In this document: positions 1 through 7,892 of the stretch, one piece after another
How positions within the stretch are numbered: position 1 is the first letter of the stretch
How the letters are laid out: each line of letters opens with the position of its first letter
Assembly: GCA_029781795.1 (NCBI GenBank)
Contig: JAKOWB010000090.1
Location: 1-40,664 of the forward strand
Length of the DNA stretch: 40,664 nucleotides
Direction: 5' to 3'
DNA from: Pseudomonadota bacterium
GTDB lineage: Bacteria; Pseudomonadota; Alphaproteobacteria; Kiloniellales; JACOMY01
Position numbers and translations under genes: made by a program
Notes under the pieces: model-generated
The model's database searches: none
The model's input: only the letters and a program-made list of their open reading frames with translations
Told to the model about the DNA's origin: nothing

Positions 1-843
1 CCTGGCGGCCTGCAGGGCCGCCAGGATGCCCTGGCCCATGCGGCCGCGCGCGTAGTCGCCGCTGAGGCCCCGGCTGCGGCCCAGTTCCTCCGGCGTCTTC
101 GGCGCGTGGGCGGCGATCTCGAAGAGCTGCTCGTCCTTCAGGATGCGGCCGCGCGGCACGTCGCGACGCTGCGCCTCGGTCTCGCGCCACTCGGCCAGCG
201 CGCGCAGGTTGCCCAGCAGCTTGCGGTCGCCCGAGCGGGTCTTCAGCCGCTCCCAGGCACGCGCGGGCGAGAGGTCATAGGTCTCCGGACTCTCCAGGAT
301 CGCCATCTCCTCGGCGATCCATTCGGCCCGGCCGTTGCGGGCCAACTGGTCCTTGAGCTGCCGGTAGATCGGCCGAAGGTGCGTGACGTCGCCCAACGCG
401 TAGGTGAGCTGCCGCTCGGTCAGCGGCCGCCGCGACCAGTCGGTGAAGCGCGAGGACTTGTCGAGGTTCGCGCCGGCCAGCTTGCGCGCCAGGGTGTCAT
501 AGGCGACCTGCTCGCCGTAGCCGCAGACCATGGCGGCGACCTGGGTGTCGAAGATGGGATGCGGCAGCGAGCCGAAGCGCTTCAGGAAGATCTCCAGGTC
601 CTGCCGGCCGGCGTGGAAGACCTTCACCGTCTCCGGCGCCTGCAGCAGGGGGGCGAGGGCCGAGAGGTCGACCGAGAGCGCGTCGACCACGGCGGCCTCG
701 TCCGGCCCGGCGATCTGCAGCAGGCAGAGAATCGGCCAGTAGGTCTGGTCGCGCATGAACTCGGTATCGAGCGCGATGTAGGGCGCGCCCCGCAGGCGCT
801 CGCAGAGGGCGGCGAAGGCGGCCGCCTCGGTAATCAGTGTCAT
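1..843 (-). CDS. rnd: Ribonuclease D (3' end cut by the window edge)
   Basis: 3'-to-5' exoribonuclease of the DEDD family that trims tRNA and other small-RNA 3' ends. The reading frame is open from an ATG at 843 to the first base of the window, so 281 residues are visible and the C-terminus lies outside. The DEDDy residues are present: D26 and E28 in the DTEF motif, D82 after HAGRQ, and Y148/D152 in the YALGD motif. An HRDC-type helical segment starts around residue 210 (DVPRGRILKDEQL). The gene diverges from the FkbM methyltransferase with about 107 bases between. The start is supported by the N-terminus beginning just before the first catalytic motif, as in other RNase D proteins. Identification is secure; only the end is unseen. 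Confidence 0.95.
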   Translation of the reverse strand, partial: MTLITEAAAFAALCERLRGAPYIALDTEFMRDQTYWPILCLLQIAGPDEAAVVDALSVDLSALAPLLQAPETVKVFHAGRQDLEIFLKRFGSLPHPIFDTQVAAMVCGYGEQVAYDTLARKLAGANLDKSSRFTDWSRRPLTERQLTYALGDVTHLRPIYRQLKDQLARNGRAEWIAEEMAILESPETYDLSPARAWERLKTRSGDRKLLGNLRALAEWRETEAQRRDVPRGRILKDEQLFEIAAHAPKTPEELGRSRGLSGDYARGRMGQGILAALQAAR

Positions 844-950
844 GGCCTCTTGCTACAGGGCTTGGCTGCACCGGGCAAGTCGCCGGGGCAGTTGGAGCCG
901 CTCAGCCGCCCGGGTAATGTCTGACCCTGGGGGCAGGGGGACGGTGGATC

Positions 951-1715
951 ATGGCTGAGGCACAGGGCAGTCAGGCGGCGGTGCGGACCCTGAAGGTCAC
1001 GGTCGGCGAGCGCACGCTGCCCTTCCAATGCTTCGACACCAACCTCGGCCGCACGGTGAACGGCGAGATCCTGGCCGGGCAGATCTATCGCTGGCCCGAG
1101 GGTATCCCCGCGCCCAAGGTCATCGTCGACGTCGGCGCCAACGTCGGCGCCGCGGCGCTCTATTTCGCGCTGACTTTTCCGGAGGCCAGGGTCTTTGCCT
1201 TCGAGCCGGCGCCCGAGTGCCAGCCGCTGCTGCGGGCCAACCTCAAGGACCTGCCGCGCGTGAAGGTCGAGCCCTATGGGCTCTTCGACCGCGACCTGAA
1301 GCGCCGTCTCTTCATCGGCGCGCAGGACGCCGTGACCAACTCGCTGGGCCAGTCGGCCTACAACACCGCGCAGGGTCCCGAGGTGACGCTGCGCCATGCC
1401 GCCCAGGCGCTGTTCGACCTGAAGCTGAACGGCATGGACTGCCTGAAGCTGGACACCGAAGGCAGCGAGGTGCCGATCCTGGAGGCCCTCGCGCCGCTGC
1501 TGGCGGAAACCGCCGTGGTCTTCGTCGAGTACCACAGCGAGGGCGACCGCCGCCGCATCGACCTGCTGCTGGCCGGCACCCATCTGCTGGTCGGCGGGCG
1601 CATCATGGGTCCGCACCGTGGCGAGCTGACCTATGCCCGGCGGGCCAGCTACACCGACGCGAAGCGGCGCGACCGCGACCTGATTCGCCCGCCGGCCCGC
1701 GCCTCCGAGGGCTGA
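951..1715 (+). CDS. FkbM-family SAM-dependent methyltransferase
   Basis: Class I methyltransferase of 254 residues. The SAM-binding motif I reads VDVGANVGAAALYFA (about residues 62-76), followed by the acidic end of strand 2 in VFAFEPAPE (about 84-92) and the FkbM-type LKLDTEGSE stretch (about 165-173). FkbM proteins usually O-methylate sugars or polyketide hydroxyls, and in bacteria are common near surface-polysaccharide genes; the acceptor cannot be read from the sequence. It stands alone between divergent rnd and convergent LysE, with no operon partner, and directly abuts the LysE stop. The ATG at 951 follows a purine-rich stretch (GGGGGACGG). Family assignment is firm, substrate unknown. 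Confidence 0.88.
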   Translation: MAEAQGSQAAVRTLKVTVGERTLPFQCFDTNLGRTVNGEILAGQIYRWPEGIPAPKVIVDVGANVGAAALYFALTFPEARVFAFEPAPECQPLLRANLKDLPRVKVEPYGLFDRDLKRRLFIGAQDAVTNSLGQSAYNTAQGPEVTLRHAAQALFDLKLNGMDCLKLDTEGSEVPILEALAPLLAETAVVFVEYHSEGDRRRIDLLLAGTHLLVGGRIMGPHRGELTYARRASYTDAKRRDRDLIRPPARASEG

Positions 1716-2366
1716 TCAGCGCCGCTCGCTGAAGGCCAGGCGCAGGGCAAGCGCGCCCAGCACCGTCGCCGTCACGCGGTTCATCCAGAGCTTGATGCGC
1801 GGCTGGCGGCGGAGCCGTTCGGCCAGGCCCCCGGCGATCACAGCGACGCCGCAGTTCACGATGGTGCCGGAGATGTTGAACAGCGTCCCCAGCACCAGGA
1901 TCTGCGCCCAGACCGCGCCTTTCGCCGGCTCGGTGAACTGCGGCAGGAAGGCGAGGATGAAGAGGGCCACCTTGGGGTTCAGCACATTGACCAGCACGCC
2001 TTCGGCCCAGATGCGCCAGAGGCCGGCGGGGCGGGCGGCGGCGAGGTCGTCGGGACCGACCTTGGCCAGGAAGATCCTGACCGCGAGGTAGAGCAGGTAG
2101 GCCGCGCCGACCCACTTCAGGATCTGGAAGCCGAGCTCGGAGGCCGCCAGCAGCGCGGCGATCCCCACCGCCGCCAGCAGCGTGTGCACGGCCGAGCCGC
2201 CGAAGATGCCGAAGGCCGAGGCGATGCCGGCGCCGCGCCCCTGCGAGAGCGCGCGCGTGATGACATAGGTCATGTCGGCGCCCGGCGTCAGGTTCAATGC
2301 CAGGGCGGCCGCCATGAAGGGCAGCAGGTGGTCGAGCGAGGGGATGAAGGCGAGGCCGTCGAGCAT
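1716..2366 (-). CDS. LysE/RhtB-family amino acid exporter
   Basis: Inner-membrane exporter of the LysE/RhtB superfamily, 216 residues from the ATG at 2366, close to the usual 205-215. The family signature near the N-terminus is present (LNLTPGADMTYVITRALSQG), followed by the glycine-rich helix GIASAFGIFGG and about six hydrophobic segments. An in-frame ATG at 2441 would add 25 non-hydrophobic residues and overlap the start of the divergent hydrolase gene, so I prefer 2366. Members export amino acids or related small molecules; the substrate here cannot be predicted. Convergent with the FkbM gene without any spacer. Confidence 0.9.
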   Translation of the reverse strand: MLDGLAFIPSLDHLLPFMAAALALNLTPGADMTYVITRALSQGRGAGIASAFGIFGGSAVHTLLAAVGIAALLAASELGFQILKWVGAAYLLYLAVRIFLAKVGPDDLAAARPAGLWRIWAEGVLVNVLNPKVALFILAFLPQFTEPAKGAVWAQILVLGTLFNISGTIVNCGVAVIAGGLAERLRRQPRIKLWMNRVTATVLGALALRLAFSERR

Positions 2367-2439
2367 GAGCGAGAGACTAGCCACGGCCACGGCCTTCGGG
2401 TCCAATGCCGCCCCGGCACACCAGCGCCGAGGTCCTGTC

Positions 2440-3627
2440 ATGCGTCACCTGCTTGTCTTTCTCGTGCTGTTCTGCGGCCTAGCGAGCGTGCCTGCCTACG
2501 CCGATGCGCCGGACGAGACGCGCGAGCAGAAGGCCCTGAAGCGCTTCTTCACCGAGCCAACGCTGTCGGCCGACTGGTTCGCGCCCAACCTGCTGAAGGC
2601 CGCGCCGCTGGACCAGCTCCAGGCGCTGCGCGACCAGCTGGTTTCCGCCTATGGCGGCCTCAGGGAGGTGAAGCTCGGCAAGGACGGCTTTTCGGTGGAA
2701 CTGGAGCGCGCCTTCCTGCCGGCCAAGGCGGCGCTGGACGACCACGAGCGCTTCATCGCGCTCTGGGTCGGCACGCCGGTGCCGCGCGGCGGCAGCCTGT
2801 CTGACATCGTCACGGAACTGGCGAACCTGCCAGGCGAGTCCAGCCTGCTGGTCATCCGCGACGGCGCCGTGCTGGCCGAACGCAATGCCGAAGCCTCGCT
2901 GGCCGTCGGCTCGGCCTTCAAGCTCGCCGTGCTGCTGGCGCTGAAGCAGGAGATCGAGGCCGGCCGCGCCCGCTGGGACGAGGTCATGCCGCTGGAGGAG
3001 CGCTTCCGCTCGCTGCCCACCGGAGTGCTGCAGTCCTGGCCGGTCGGCACGCCCATGACCCTGCAGTCGTTGGCCAGCCTGATGATCTCGATCTCCGACA
3101 ACACGGCGACCGACGCGCTGATCTATCGCCTCGGCAAGTCGAGGATCGAGCCACTGCTGCCGGAAGCGGCGCGTCCGCTGCTGACCACGCGCCAATACTT
3201 CCTGCTGGCCGGCCAGGCGCTGGCGGCGCAGCGCGCCGCCTACCTGGCGGCGGACGAGGCGGGCCGGCGCGCCATCCTGGCCGGCCTGGGCGCCAAAGCG
3301 CCGAGCCTGCCGGACCTCATCGCCGCCAGTACCGGGCCGGACTTCGGCTGGCATCTCTCGGCGCGGGATCTCTGCGGCCTGATGGACCAGGTGGTCGGCC
3401 TGCCGGTGCTGTCGATCGAGACGGCCGGCGCCGACCCCGGGGAGTGGCAGGCGCTGGGCTTCAAGGGCGGCTCCGTTCCCGGGGCCGAGGCGCTGGTCGG
3501 CGGCTTCCTCGACCATGCCGGCCACAGGCTCTGCCTGGCGGTCGTCTGGAACAACCCGGCCGGCATCGACGCGCCCAGGATCGAGCAGCTCTACGGCCGC
3601 GCCCTGGCCCTGCTGCCCCGGGAATAG
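2440..3627 (+). CDS. Secreted class A beta-lactamase-fold serine hydrolase, possibly ORF12-like
   Basis: 395 residues with a Sec signal peptide (hydrophobic MRHLLVFLVLFCGL, probable cleavage after AYA near residue 21). An N-terminal domain of about 110 residues precedes a penicillin-binding/beta-lactamase fold. Catalytic motifs: SxxK as SAFK (S158, K161), SDN (S219-D220-N221), and KGG (K342-G343-G344) in place of KTG/KSG. I find no clear Glu-x-x-x-Asn omega-loop motif. The extra N-terminal domain together with these motifs recalls ORF12 of clavulanic acid clusters, which joins a steroid-isomerase-like domain to a beta-lactamase fold; that link is inference. The activity may be esterase or amidase rather than antibiotic resistance. 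The ATG at 2440 is chosen because the signal peptide starts there. Confidence 0.8.
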   Translation: MRHLLVFLVLFCGLASVPAYADAPDETREQKALKRFFTEPTLSADWFAPNLLKAAPLDQLQALRDQLVSAYGGLREVKLGKDGFSVELERAFLPAKAALDDHERFIALWVGTPVPRGGSLSDIVTELANLPGESSLLVIRDGAVLAERNAEASLAVGSAFKLAVLLALKQEIEAGRARWDEVMPLEERFRSLPTGVLQSWPVGTPMTLQSLASLMISISDNTATDALIYRLGKSRIEPLLPEAARPLLTTRQYFLLAGQALAAQRAAYLAADEAGRRAILAGLGAKAPSLPDLIAASTGPDFGWHLSARDLCGLMDQVVGLPVLSIETAGADPGEWQALGFKGGSVPGAEALVGGFLDHAGHRLCLAVVWNNPAGIDAPRIEQLYGRALALLPRE

Positions 3628-3695
3628 ACGCCGGACATTGGATTGACCGCGCTGCCGCTCGCGTGCTGTCTGTCGCCGGCAAGGAGGGGCCAGCG

Positions 3696-5300
3696 GTGTC
3701 CGACAAGCGCGTCTATCTCTTCGATTCCACCCTGCGCGACGGGGCGCAGACGCAGGGCGTGGATTTCTCCGTCTCCGACAAGGTGGCGCTGGCCGAGGCG
3801 CTGGACCGCTTCGGCATCGACTATGTCGAGGGCGGCTGGCCCGGCGCCAACCCGACCGACGACGCCTTCTTCGCCAAGCCCCCGGCACTGAAGCGTGCCA
3901 CCCTGGTCGCCTTCGGCATGACCCGGCGGCCCGGTCGCTCCACCGCCAACGACCCCGGCCTGACGGCCGTGCTGCAGGCCAAGGCGCCGGCCGCCTGCCT
4001 GGTCGGCAAGACCTGGGATTTCCACGTCGACGTGGCGCTGGGCATTCCGCGCGCCGACAATATCGAGATGATCGCCGAGTCCATCGCGCACGCGAAGGCG
4101 CGCAAGCAGGAGGTGCACTTCGACGCCGAGCACTTCTTCGACGGCTGGAAGGCCAACCCGGGCTATGCGCTGGACTGCGTCAAGGCCGCGGCGGCGGCGG
4201 GGGCGCGCTGGATCGTGCTCTGCGACACCAACGGCGGCACCCTGCCGCACGAGGTCGAGCGCATCGTCGGCGAGCTGGCGGCGCACATCCCCGGCACGCG
4301 GCTCGGCATCCACTGCCACAACGACACCGAGAACGCGGTGGCCAACTCCCTGGCCGCGGTGCGCGCCGGGGCGCGGCAGATCCAGGGCACGCTGAACGGC
4401 CTCGGCGAGCGCTGCGGCAACGCCAACCTGATCTCGCTGATCCCCTCGCTGAAGCTGAAGACCGACTTCGAGACCGGCATCAGCGACGAGGCGCTGGCGC
4501 ACCTGACCCAGCTCTCGCACCTGCTCTACGAGCGCCTCAACCGCGCGCCGCAGAAGAACCAGCCCTACGTCGGCGAGAGCGCCTTCGCCCACAAGGGCGG
4601 CCTGCACGTCTCGGCGGTGGAGAAGGACCCGCGCACCTATGAGCACATCGAGCCCGCGCTGGTCGGCAACCGGCGCCACATCGTGGTCAGCGACCAGGCC
4701 GGGCGCGCCAACTTCCTGGCCCGCTTCCGCGAGCTCGGCATCGAGTTGCAGCCCGACGACCCCAAGGTCCTGACCCTGGTCGACCGGGTGAAGGCGCGGG
4801 AGTTCGAGGGCTATGCCTACGACGGGGCCGAGGCCTCGTTCGAGCTGCTGGCCCGCCGCGCCCTGGGACAGGTGCCGGAGTACTTCTCGCTGGCACGCTT
4901 CCGCGTCATGGACGACCGCCGCTGGAACGCGCGCGGCGACCTGGTGACCGAATCCGAGGCCACGGTGACGGTCGAGGTCGGCGGCGAGCACCTGATGACC
5001 GTGGCGACCGGCAACGGCCCGGTGAACGCGCTGGACCTGGCGCTGCGCAAGGCGCTGCTGCCGCGCTATCCGCAGCTCGCCGATCTGCGCCTGGTCGACT
5101 TCAAGGTGCGCATCCTGACGCCAGAGGCCGGCACCGAGGCGGTGACCCGCGTGTCGATCGAGAGCGCCGACGCCACCGGCCGGCGCTGGACCACCATCGG
5201 CGTCTCGCCCAACATCATCGACGCCTCGTTCAACGCCCTGTCGGACTCGCTGGCCTGGAAGCTCTACCACGACGGCGCCACCCCGGCCGGGCAGGCGTGA
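3696..5300 (+). CDS. cimA: Citramalate synthase (CimA-type, isopropylmalate synthase family)
   Basis: Condenses pyruvate and acetyl-CoA to (R)-citramalate, the first step of the threonine-independent route to 2-oxobutyrate and isoleucine. The start is a GTG at 3696 with a near-perfect AAGGAGG Shine-Dalgarno at 3681-3687, eight bases upstream; this gives 534 residues, the usual length. The TIM-barrel catalytic domain begins with LFDSTLRDGAQ (about residues 7-17), carries the metal-binding HCHNDTEN and NGLGERCGNANL signatures, and is followed by a C-terminal LeuA-type dimerisation/regulatory domain (about 400-525). The family shares its fold with homocitrate and isopropylmalate synthases, but the N-terminal GADP-like spacing and FGMTRRPG stretch favour citramalate synthase. 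The last base of its stop is the first base of trmJ, so the two are probably co-translated. Confidence 0.92.
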   Translation: MSDKRVYLFDSTLRDGAQTQGVDFSVSDKVALAEALDRFGIDYVEGGWPGANPTDDAFFAKPPALKRATLVAFGMTRRPGRSTANDPGLTAVLQAKAPAACLVGKTWDFHVDVALGIPRADNIEMIAESIAHAKARKQEVHFDAEHFFDGWKANPGYALDCVKAAAAAGARWIVLCDTNGGTLPHEVERIVGELAAHIPGTRLGIHCHNDTENAVANSLAAVRAGARQIQGTLNGLGERCGNANLISLIPSLKLKTDFETGISDEALAHLTQLSHLLYERLNRAPQKNQPYVGESAFAHKGGLHVSAVEKDPRTYEHIEPALVGNRRHIVVSDQAGRANFLARFRELGIELQPDDPKVLTLVDRVKAREFEGYAYDGAEASFELLARRALGQVPEYFSLARFRVMDDRRWNARGDLVTESEATVTVEVGGEHLMTVATGNGPVNALDLALRKALLPRYPQLADLRLVDFKVRILTPEAGTEAVTRVSIESADATGRRWTTIGVSPNIIDASFNALSDSLAWKLYHDGATPAGQA

Positions 5301-6028
5301 TGGCCATGCCGGCGCCCGCCGTCATCCTGGTCCGTCCGCAGCTTGGGGTGAACATCGGCGCGGCGGCGCGCGCCATGATGAATACCGGCCTTGGCGACCT
5401 GCGCCTGGTGGCGCCGCGCGAGCCCTGGCCGAACGAGCATGCCCTGCCGGCCGCCGGCAAGGCCGCGGTGATCCTGGAGGCGGCGCGCGTCTTTCCCGAC
5501 GTCGCCGCGGCCACCGCCGACCTGACGCGGGTCTATGCCACGACCTGGCGCGACCGCGGCCTGGTGAAGTGGGTGGTGACGCCGCGCCAGGCAGCGGCCG
5601 AGCTGCGCGCCTATGAGGGAGCGGCCGGTGTGCTCTTCGGGCCCGAGCGCACGGGGCTGGAGAACGAGGACCTGGCGCCGGCCCAGGCCATCGTCACCGT
5701 GCCGCTGAACCCCGCGCATCCCTCGCTCAACCTGGCGCAGGCCGTGCTGCTGGTCGGCTACGAGTGGTGGATGGCCGGCGACGCGACGCCGCCGCGCGCG
5801 CTGGAGACCAACCACGCACCGGCGGCGAGCCAGGGCGAGATGGCGAACTTCATGGCCCGCCTGGTGCGGCACCTGGACGACGGCGGCTTCCTCTATCCGC
5901 CGGAGAAGCGGGCCGGGATGATCCAGAACCTCGAGGCCCTGTTCGGCCGCCTGGAGCCGACGGCGCAGGAACTCAACACCCTGCACGGCGTGGTCAAGGC
6001 GTTGCGGAGTCCAAAGCAGCGGGGGTGA
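5300..6028 (+). CDS. trmJ: tRNA (cytidine/uridine-32-2'-O)-methyltransferase TrmJ
   Basis: SPOUT-class RNA methyltransferase that 2'-O-methylates position 32 of the tRNA anticodon loop. The three SPOUT motifs are visible: RPQLGVNIGAAARAMMNTG near the N-terminus, FGPERTGLENEDL around residues 113-125, and PSLNLAQAV around residues 141-149, which together form the trefoil knot that binds SAM. At 242 residues it is a usual TrmJ length including the C-terminal extension. The ATG at 5300 overlaps the cimA stop (TGATG); an alternative ATG lies at 5306. The 3' end overlaps the convergent EamA transporter gene by 35 bases. Confidence 0.9.
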   Translation: MAMPAPAVILVRPQLGVNIGAAARAMMNTGLGDLRLVAPREPWPNEHALPAAGKAAVILEAARVFPDVAAATADLTRVYATTWRDRGLVKWVVTPRQAAAELRAYEGAAGVLFGPERTGLENEDLAPAQAIVTVPLNPAHPSLNLAQAVLLVGYEWWMAGDATPPRALETNHAPAASQGEMANFMARLVRHLDDGGFLYPPEKRAGMIQNLEALFGRLEPTAQELNTLHGVVKALRSPKQRG

Positions 6029-6908
6029 GGCCCGGCGGCCGCCGCAGCGTCCAGAGCGTGTGGCCCAGCAGCGAGCCCAGCACCAGGGCGCCACCGATCA
6101 GCGTGGTGTCGGGCGGCACCTCGCCGACGCCGGCCCAGACCACCAGGGGACCCAGCACGACCTCCAGCAGGATCAGCAGGCTGACCTCGGCCGCCGGCAG
6201 GTAGCGCGGGCCGATGGCGGTCAGCGCCGTGCCCAGCGGCAGCAGCAGGCCGTTCAGCAGTGTCCAGCCCCAGGTGCCCCAGTCCATGGCCACGAGCGGC
6301 GCGAAGCCGTCGGCCAGCCAGATCATCAGGGGGATGGCGCAGGCGCAGTTGACCAGGCCGGCCACCACCACGCCCGGCACCATGTCGATGCCGCGGTGCT
6401 TGCGCAGGATGGCGAAGTAGATGGCGAAGAGCAGCGCGGTCAGCAGCGCCGCGCCGTCGCCGATCAGGGTCGGCTGGCCGATGCCGCCCCAGACCACCAC
6501 GCCGATACCGAGGAAGCCGCCGATCATGGCGACCAGCAGCGCGCGGCTGATGCCTTCGCCCACCAGGATGCGGGCGGCGATGGCCACCAGGAAGGGCTCG
6601 GCGGCGATGTAGAGCAGCACGTTGGCGACCGAGGTATGGGCGAAGGCGAAGATGAAGGAGATGCCGCCCAGGCCGTTGAACGTCGCCGCCACCACGCCCC
6701 AGCGGCCGATGCGGCGCAGCCCGGCCCAGAAGGTCGCGGCGCCCTGCAGCAGGATCAGGATCAGCGCCAGGCCGCCGGCGATCATCAGGCCGCGGATCGC
6801 CGCATAGGTGAAGGGCTCGACGTCCGCCAGGCGGATCAGCAGCCCGTCCGGCGTGAAGACCAGCGAGCCGGCGGCGGTGATGAGCAAACCCTTGGTGTGC
6901 GGGCGCAT
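5994..6908 (-). CDS. EamA/DMT-family transporter
   Basis: Drug/metabolite-transporter superfamily permease of 304 residues with two EamA repeats and about ten hydrophobic helices; for example GLLITAAGSLVFTPDGLLIRL opens repeat one and GDGAALLTALLFAIYFAILR opens repeat two. The ATG at 6908 is chosen over the longer frame starting at 6974 because it is preceded by GAGGAAA and because EamA proteins start right before the first helix. DMT proteins exchange small organic molecules; the substrate cannot be predicted. The gene diverges from the DUF1989 gene (99 bases apart) and its last 35 bases overlap the end of trmJ. Confidence 0.9.
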   Translation of the reverse strand: MRPHTKGLLITAAGSLVFTPDGLLIRLADVEPFTYAAIRGLMIAGGLALILILLQGAATFWAGLRRIGRWGVVAATFNGLGGISFIFAFAHTSVANVLLYIAAEPFLVAIAARILVGEGISRALLVAMIGGFLGIGVVVWGGIGQPTLIGDGAALLTALLFAIYFAILRKHRGIDMVPGVVVAGLVNCACAIPLMIWLADGFAPLVAMDWGTWGWTLLNGLLLPLGTALTAIGPRYLPAAEVSLLILLEVVLGPLVVWAGVGEVPPDTTLIGGALVLGSLLGHTLWTLRRPPGLTPAALDSATP

Positions 6909-7006
6909 TGTCGTTTCCTCAGGGCGGCGGCGACCTGCTCGCGCATTGACAGGGCTGGCGCCGGCCCGGAGCATCCTTCGCGGAACCGGACAGGAAAGGC
7001 TATCCC

Positions 7007-7612
7007 ATGGACGACAAGGCTGCCCCGCGTATCACCATTCCCGCCCGCAAGGGCAAGGCCGTGCGCCTGGGCAAGGGACAGCACATCAAGGTGATCAACC
7101 CGACCGGCCAGCAGGTGGTCGACACCTGGGCCTTCAACGCCAACAACCTGTCGGAATTCCAGTCCAACGAGCACACGCGCGCCTTCATGCTGAAGATGAT
7201 CCCGCAGCCGGGCGACGTGCTGTTCACCAACCAGCGCCGGCCGATCCTGACCATGGTCGAGGACACCTCGCCCGGCATCCACGACATGCTGATCGCCGCC
7301 TGCGATCCCTCGCGCTACGAGCTGCTGGGGGTATCCGAGTACCACGACAACTGCCAGGACAACCTGCACGCCGCCCTGTGGGAACTGGGCCTGACCGCGC
7401 CGGAGACGCCGAGCCCGCTGAACCTCTTCATGAACATCCCCTGGAACGGCAATGCCTTGTCCTTCGAGGAATCGCCCACCCGGCCCGGCGACTACGTCGT
7501 CTTCCGCGCCGAGATGACCTGCGTCGTCGCCTTCTCGGCCTGTCCGCAGGACATCGTCAAGATCAACGGCCTCGGCCGGAAGCCGACCCACGCCGAGTTC
7601 GCGGTGTTCTGA
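7007..7612 (+). CDS. DUF1989 / urea carboxylase-associated family protein
   Basis: 201-residue soluble protein of the DUF1989 family. Family hallmarks are IPARKGKAVRLGKGQHIKVINPTGQQVVDTWAF-type N-terminal sequence (residues 10-42), the HDMLIAACDPSRYELLG segment (about 88-104) and FMNIPWN (about 143-149). Family members occur beside urea/guanidine carboxylases, and the CgdA/CgdB pair acts as carboxyguanidine deiminase in guanidine breakdown. No carboxylase or transporter of that pathway is next to this gene, so the function here is open. The ATG at 7007 is preceded by CAGGAAAGG. A large inverted repeat begins a few bases after the stop and may double as its terminator. Confidence 0.85.
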   Translation: MDDKAAPRITIPARKGKAVRLGKGQHIKVINPTGQQVVDTWAFNANNLSEFQSNEHTRAFMLKMIPQPGDVLFTNQRRPILTMVEDTSPGIHDMLIAACDPSRYELLGVSEYHDNCQDNLHAALWELGLTAPETPSPLNLFMNIPWNGNALSFEESPTRPGDYVVFRAEMTCVVAFSACPQDIVKINGLGRKPTHAEFAVF

Positions 7613-7614
7613 GT

Positions 7615-7740
7615 TTGACCCCCTCCCCCTTTGCGGGGGAGGGTCGGGGTGGGGTCGTTTCTTATTCAACTATCTGAAATCGCATAAGAAAGCACCCCCA
7701 CCCAACCCTCCCCCGTAGAGGGGGAGGGCAAGAATTTGAC
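7615..7740. repeat. Composite palindromic intergenic repeat (two hairpin units, inverted)
   Basis: Two related arms face each other: 7615-7665 and 7683-7740. The left arm carries the hairpin CCCTCCCCC-tttg-CGGGGGAGGG and the right arm CCCTCCCCC-gtaga-GGGGGAGGG. The arms are also imperfect reverse complements of each other, ending on ATAAGAAA/TTTCTTAT, around a loop of about 17 bases (TCAACTATCTGAAATCG). A third half-unit sits at 34521-34552. This is the structure of a dispersed palindromic repeat (REP/BIME-like), and the spot between a stop codon and the rpsD promoter is typical for such elements. It could also block transcription between DUF1989 and rpsD. Confidence 0.85.
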
Positions 7741-7763
7741 AATCCGGCCGGCCTGACTATAGT
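7736..7763 (+). promoter_or_regulatory. Sigma-70-type promoter of rpsD
   Basis: A perfect -35 box TTGACA (7736-7741) and a strong -10 box TATAGT (7758-7763) are separated by 16 bases, giving a predicted start of transcription near 7770 and a leader of about 120 bases before rpsD. The -35 box uses the last bases of the palindromic repeat, so repeat insertion and promoter are physically joined. Confidence 0.75.
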
Positions 7764-7785
7764 CCCGCCGCACTTCCGGGAACGT

Positions 7786-7812
7786 GGGCGTAGACCACTG
7801 TTGTCTGCGCCC
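7786..7812 (+). promoter_or_regulatory. Hairpin in the rpsD 5' leader, candidate r-protein control element
   Basis: GGGCGTAGAC (7786-7795) pairs over ten positions with GTCTGCGCCC (7803-7812), one pair being U-G, around a seven-base loop CACTGTT. A second short stem (CCGTC with GGCGG) follows between about 7812 and 7830. S4 autoregulates translation in other bacteria through leader RNA structures; whether this leader binds S4 is inference. No transcription terminator is visible in the leader. Confidence 0.45.
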
Positions 7813-7892
7813 CGTCTGCTTTGAGGGCGGACCTACCGGGACAACCAGGCGAGTGCCAAGCACCGCCGCAAGCAAGAAGGAGCGACGCTTCC

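Noticed and set aside
3444..3695. Upstream in-frame extension of cimA into the hydrolase gene
   Set aside because: The GTG at 3696 has a near-perfect Shine-Dalgarno and gives the normal protein length; the extension is an out-of-frame copy of the hydrolase coding sequence.
7613..7740. Short peptides such as PSPFAGEGRGG read across the repeat
   Set aside because: They are products of the palindromic repeat, not genes; the same peptide pattern appears wherever this repeat class is translated.
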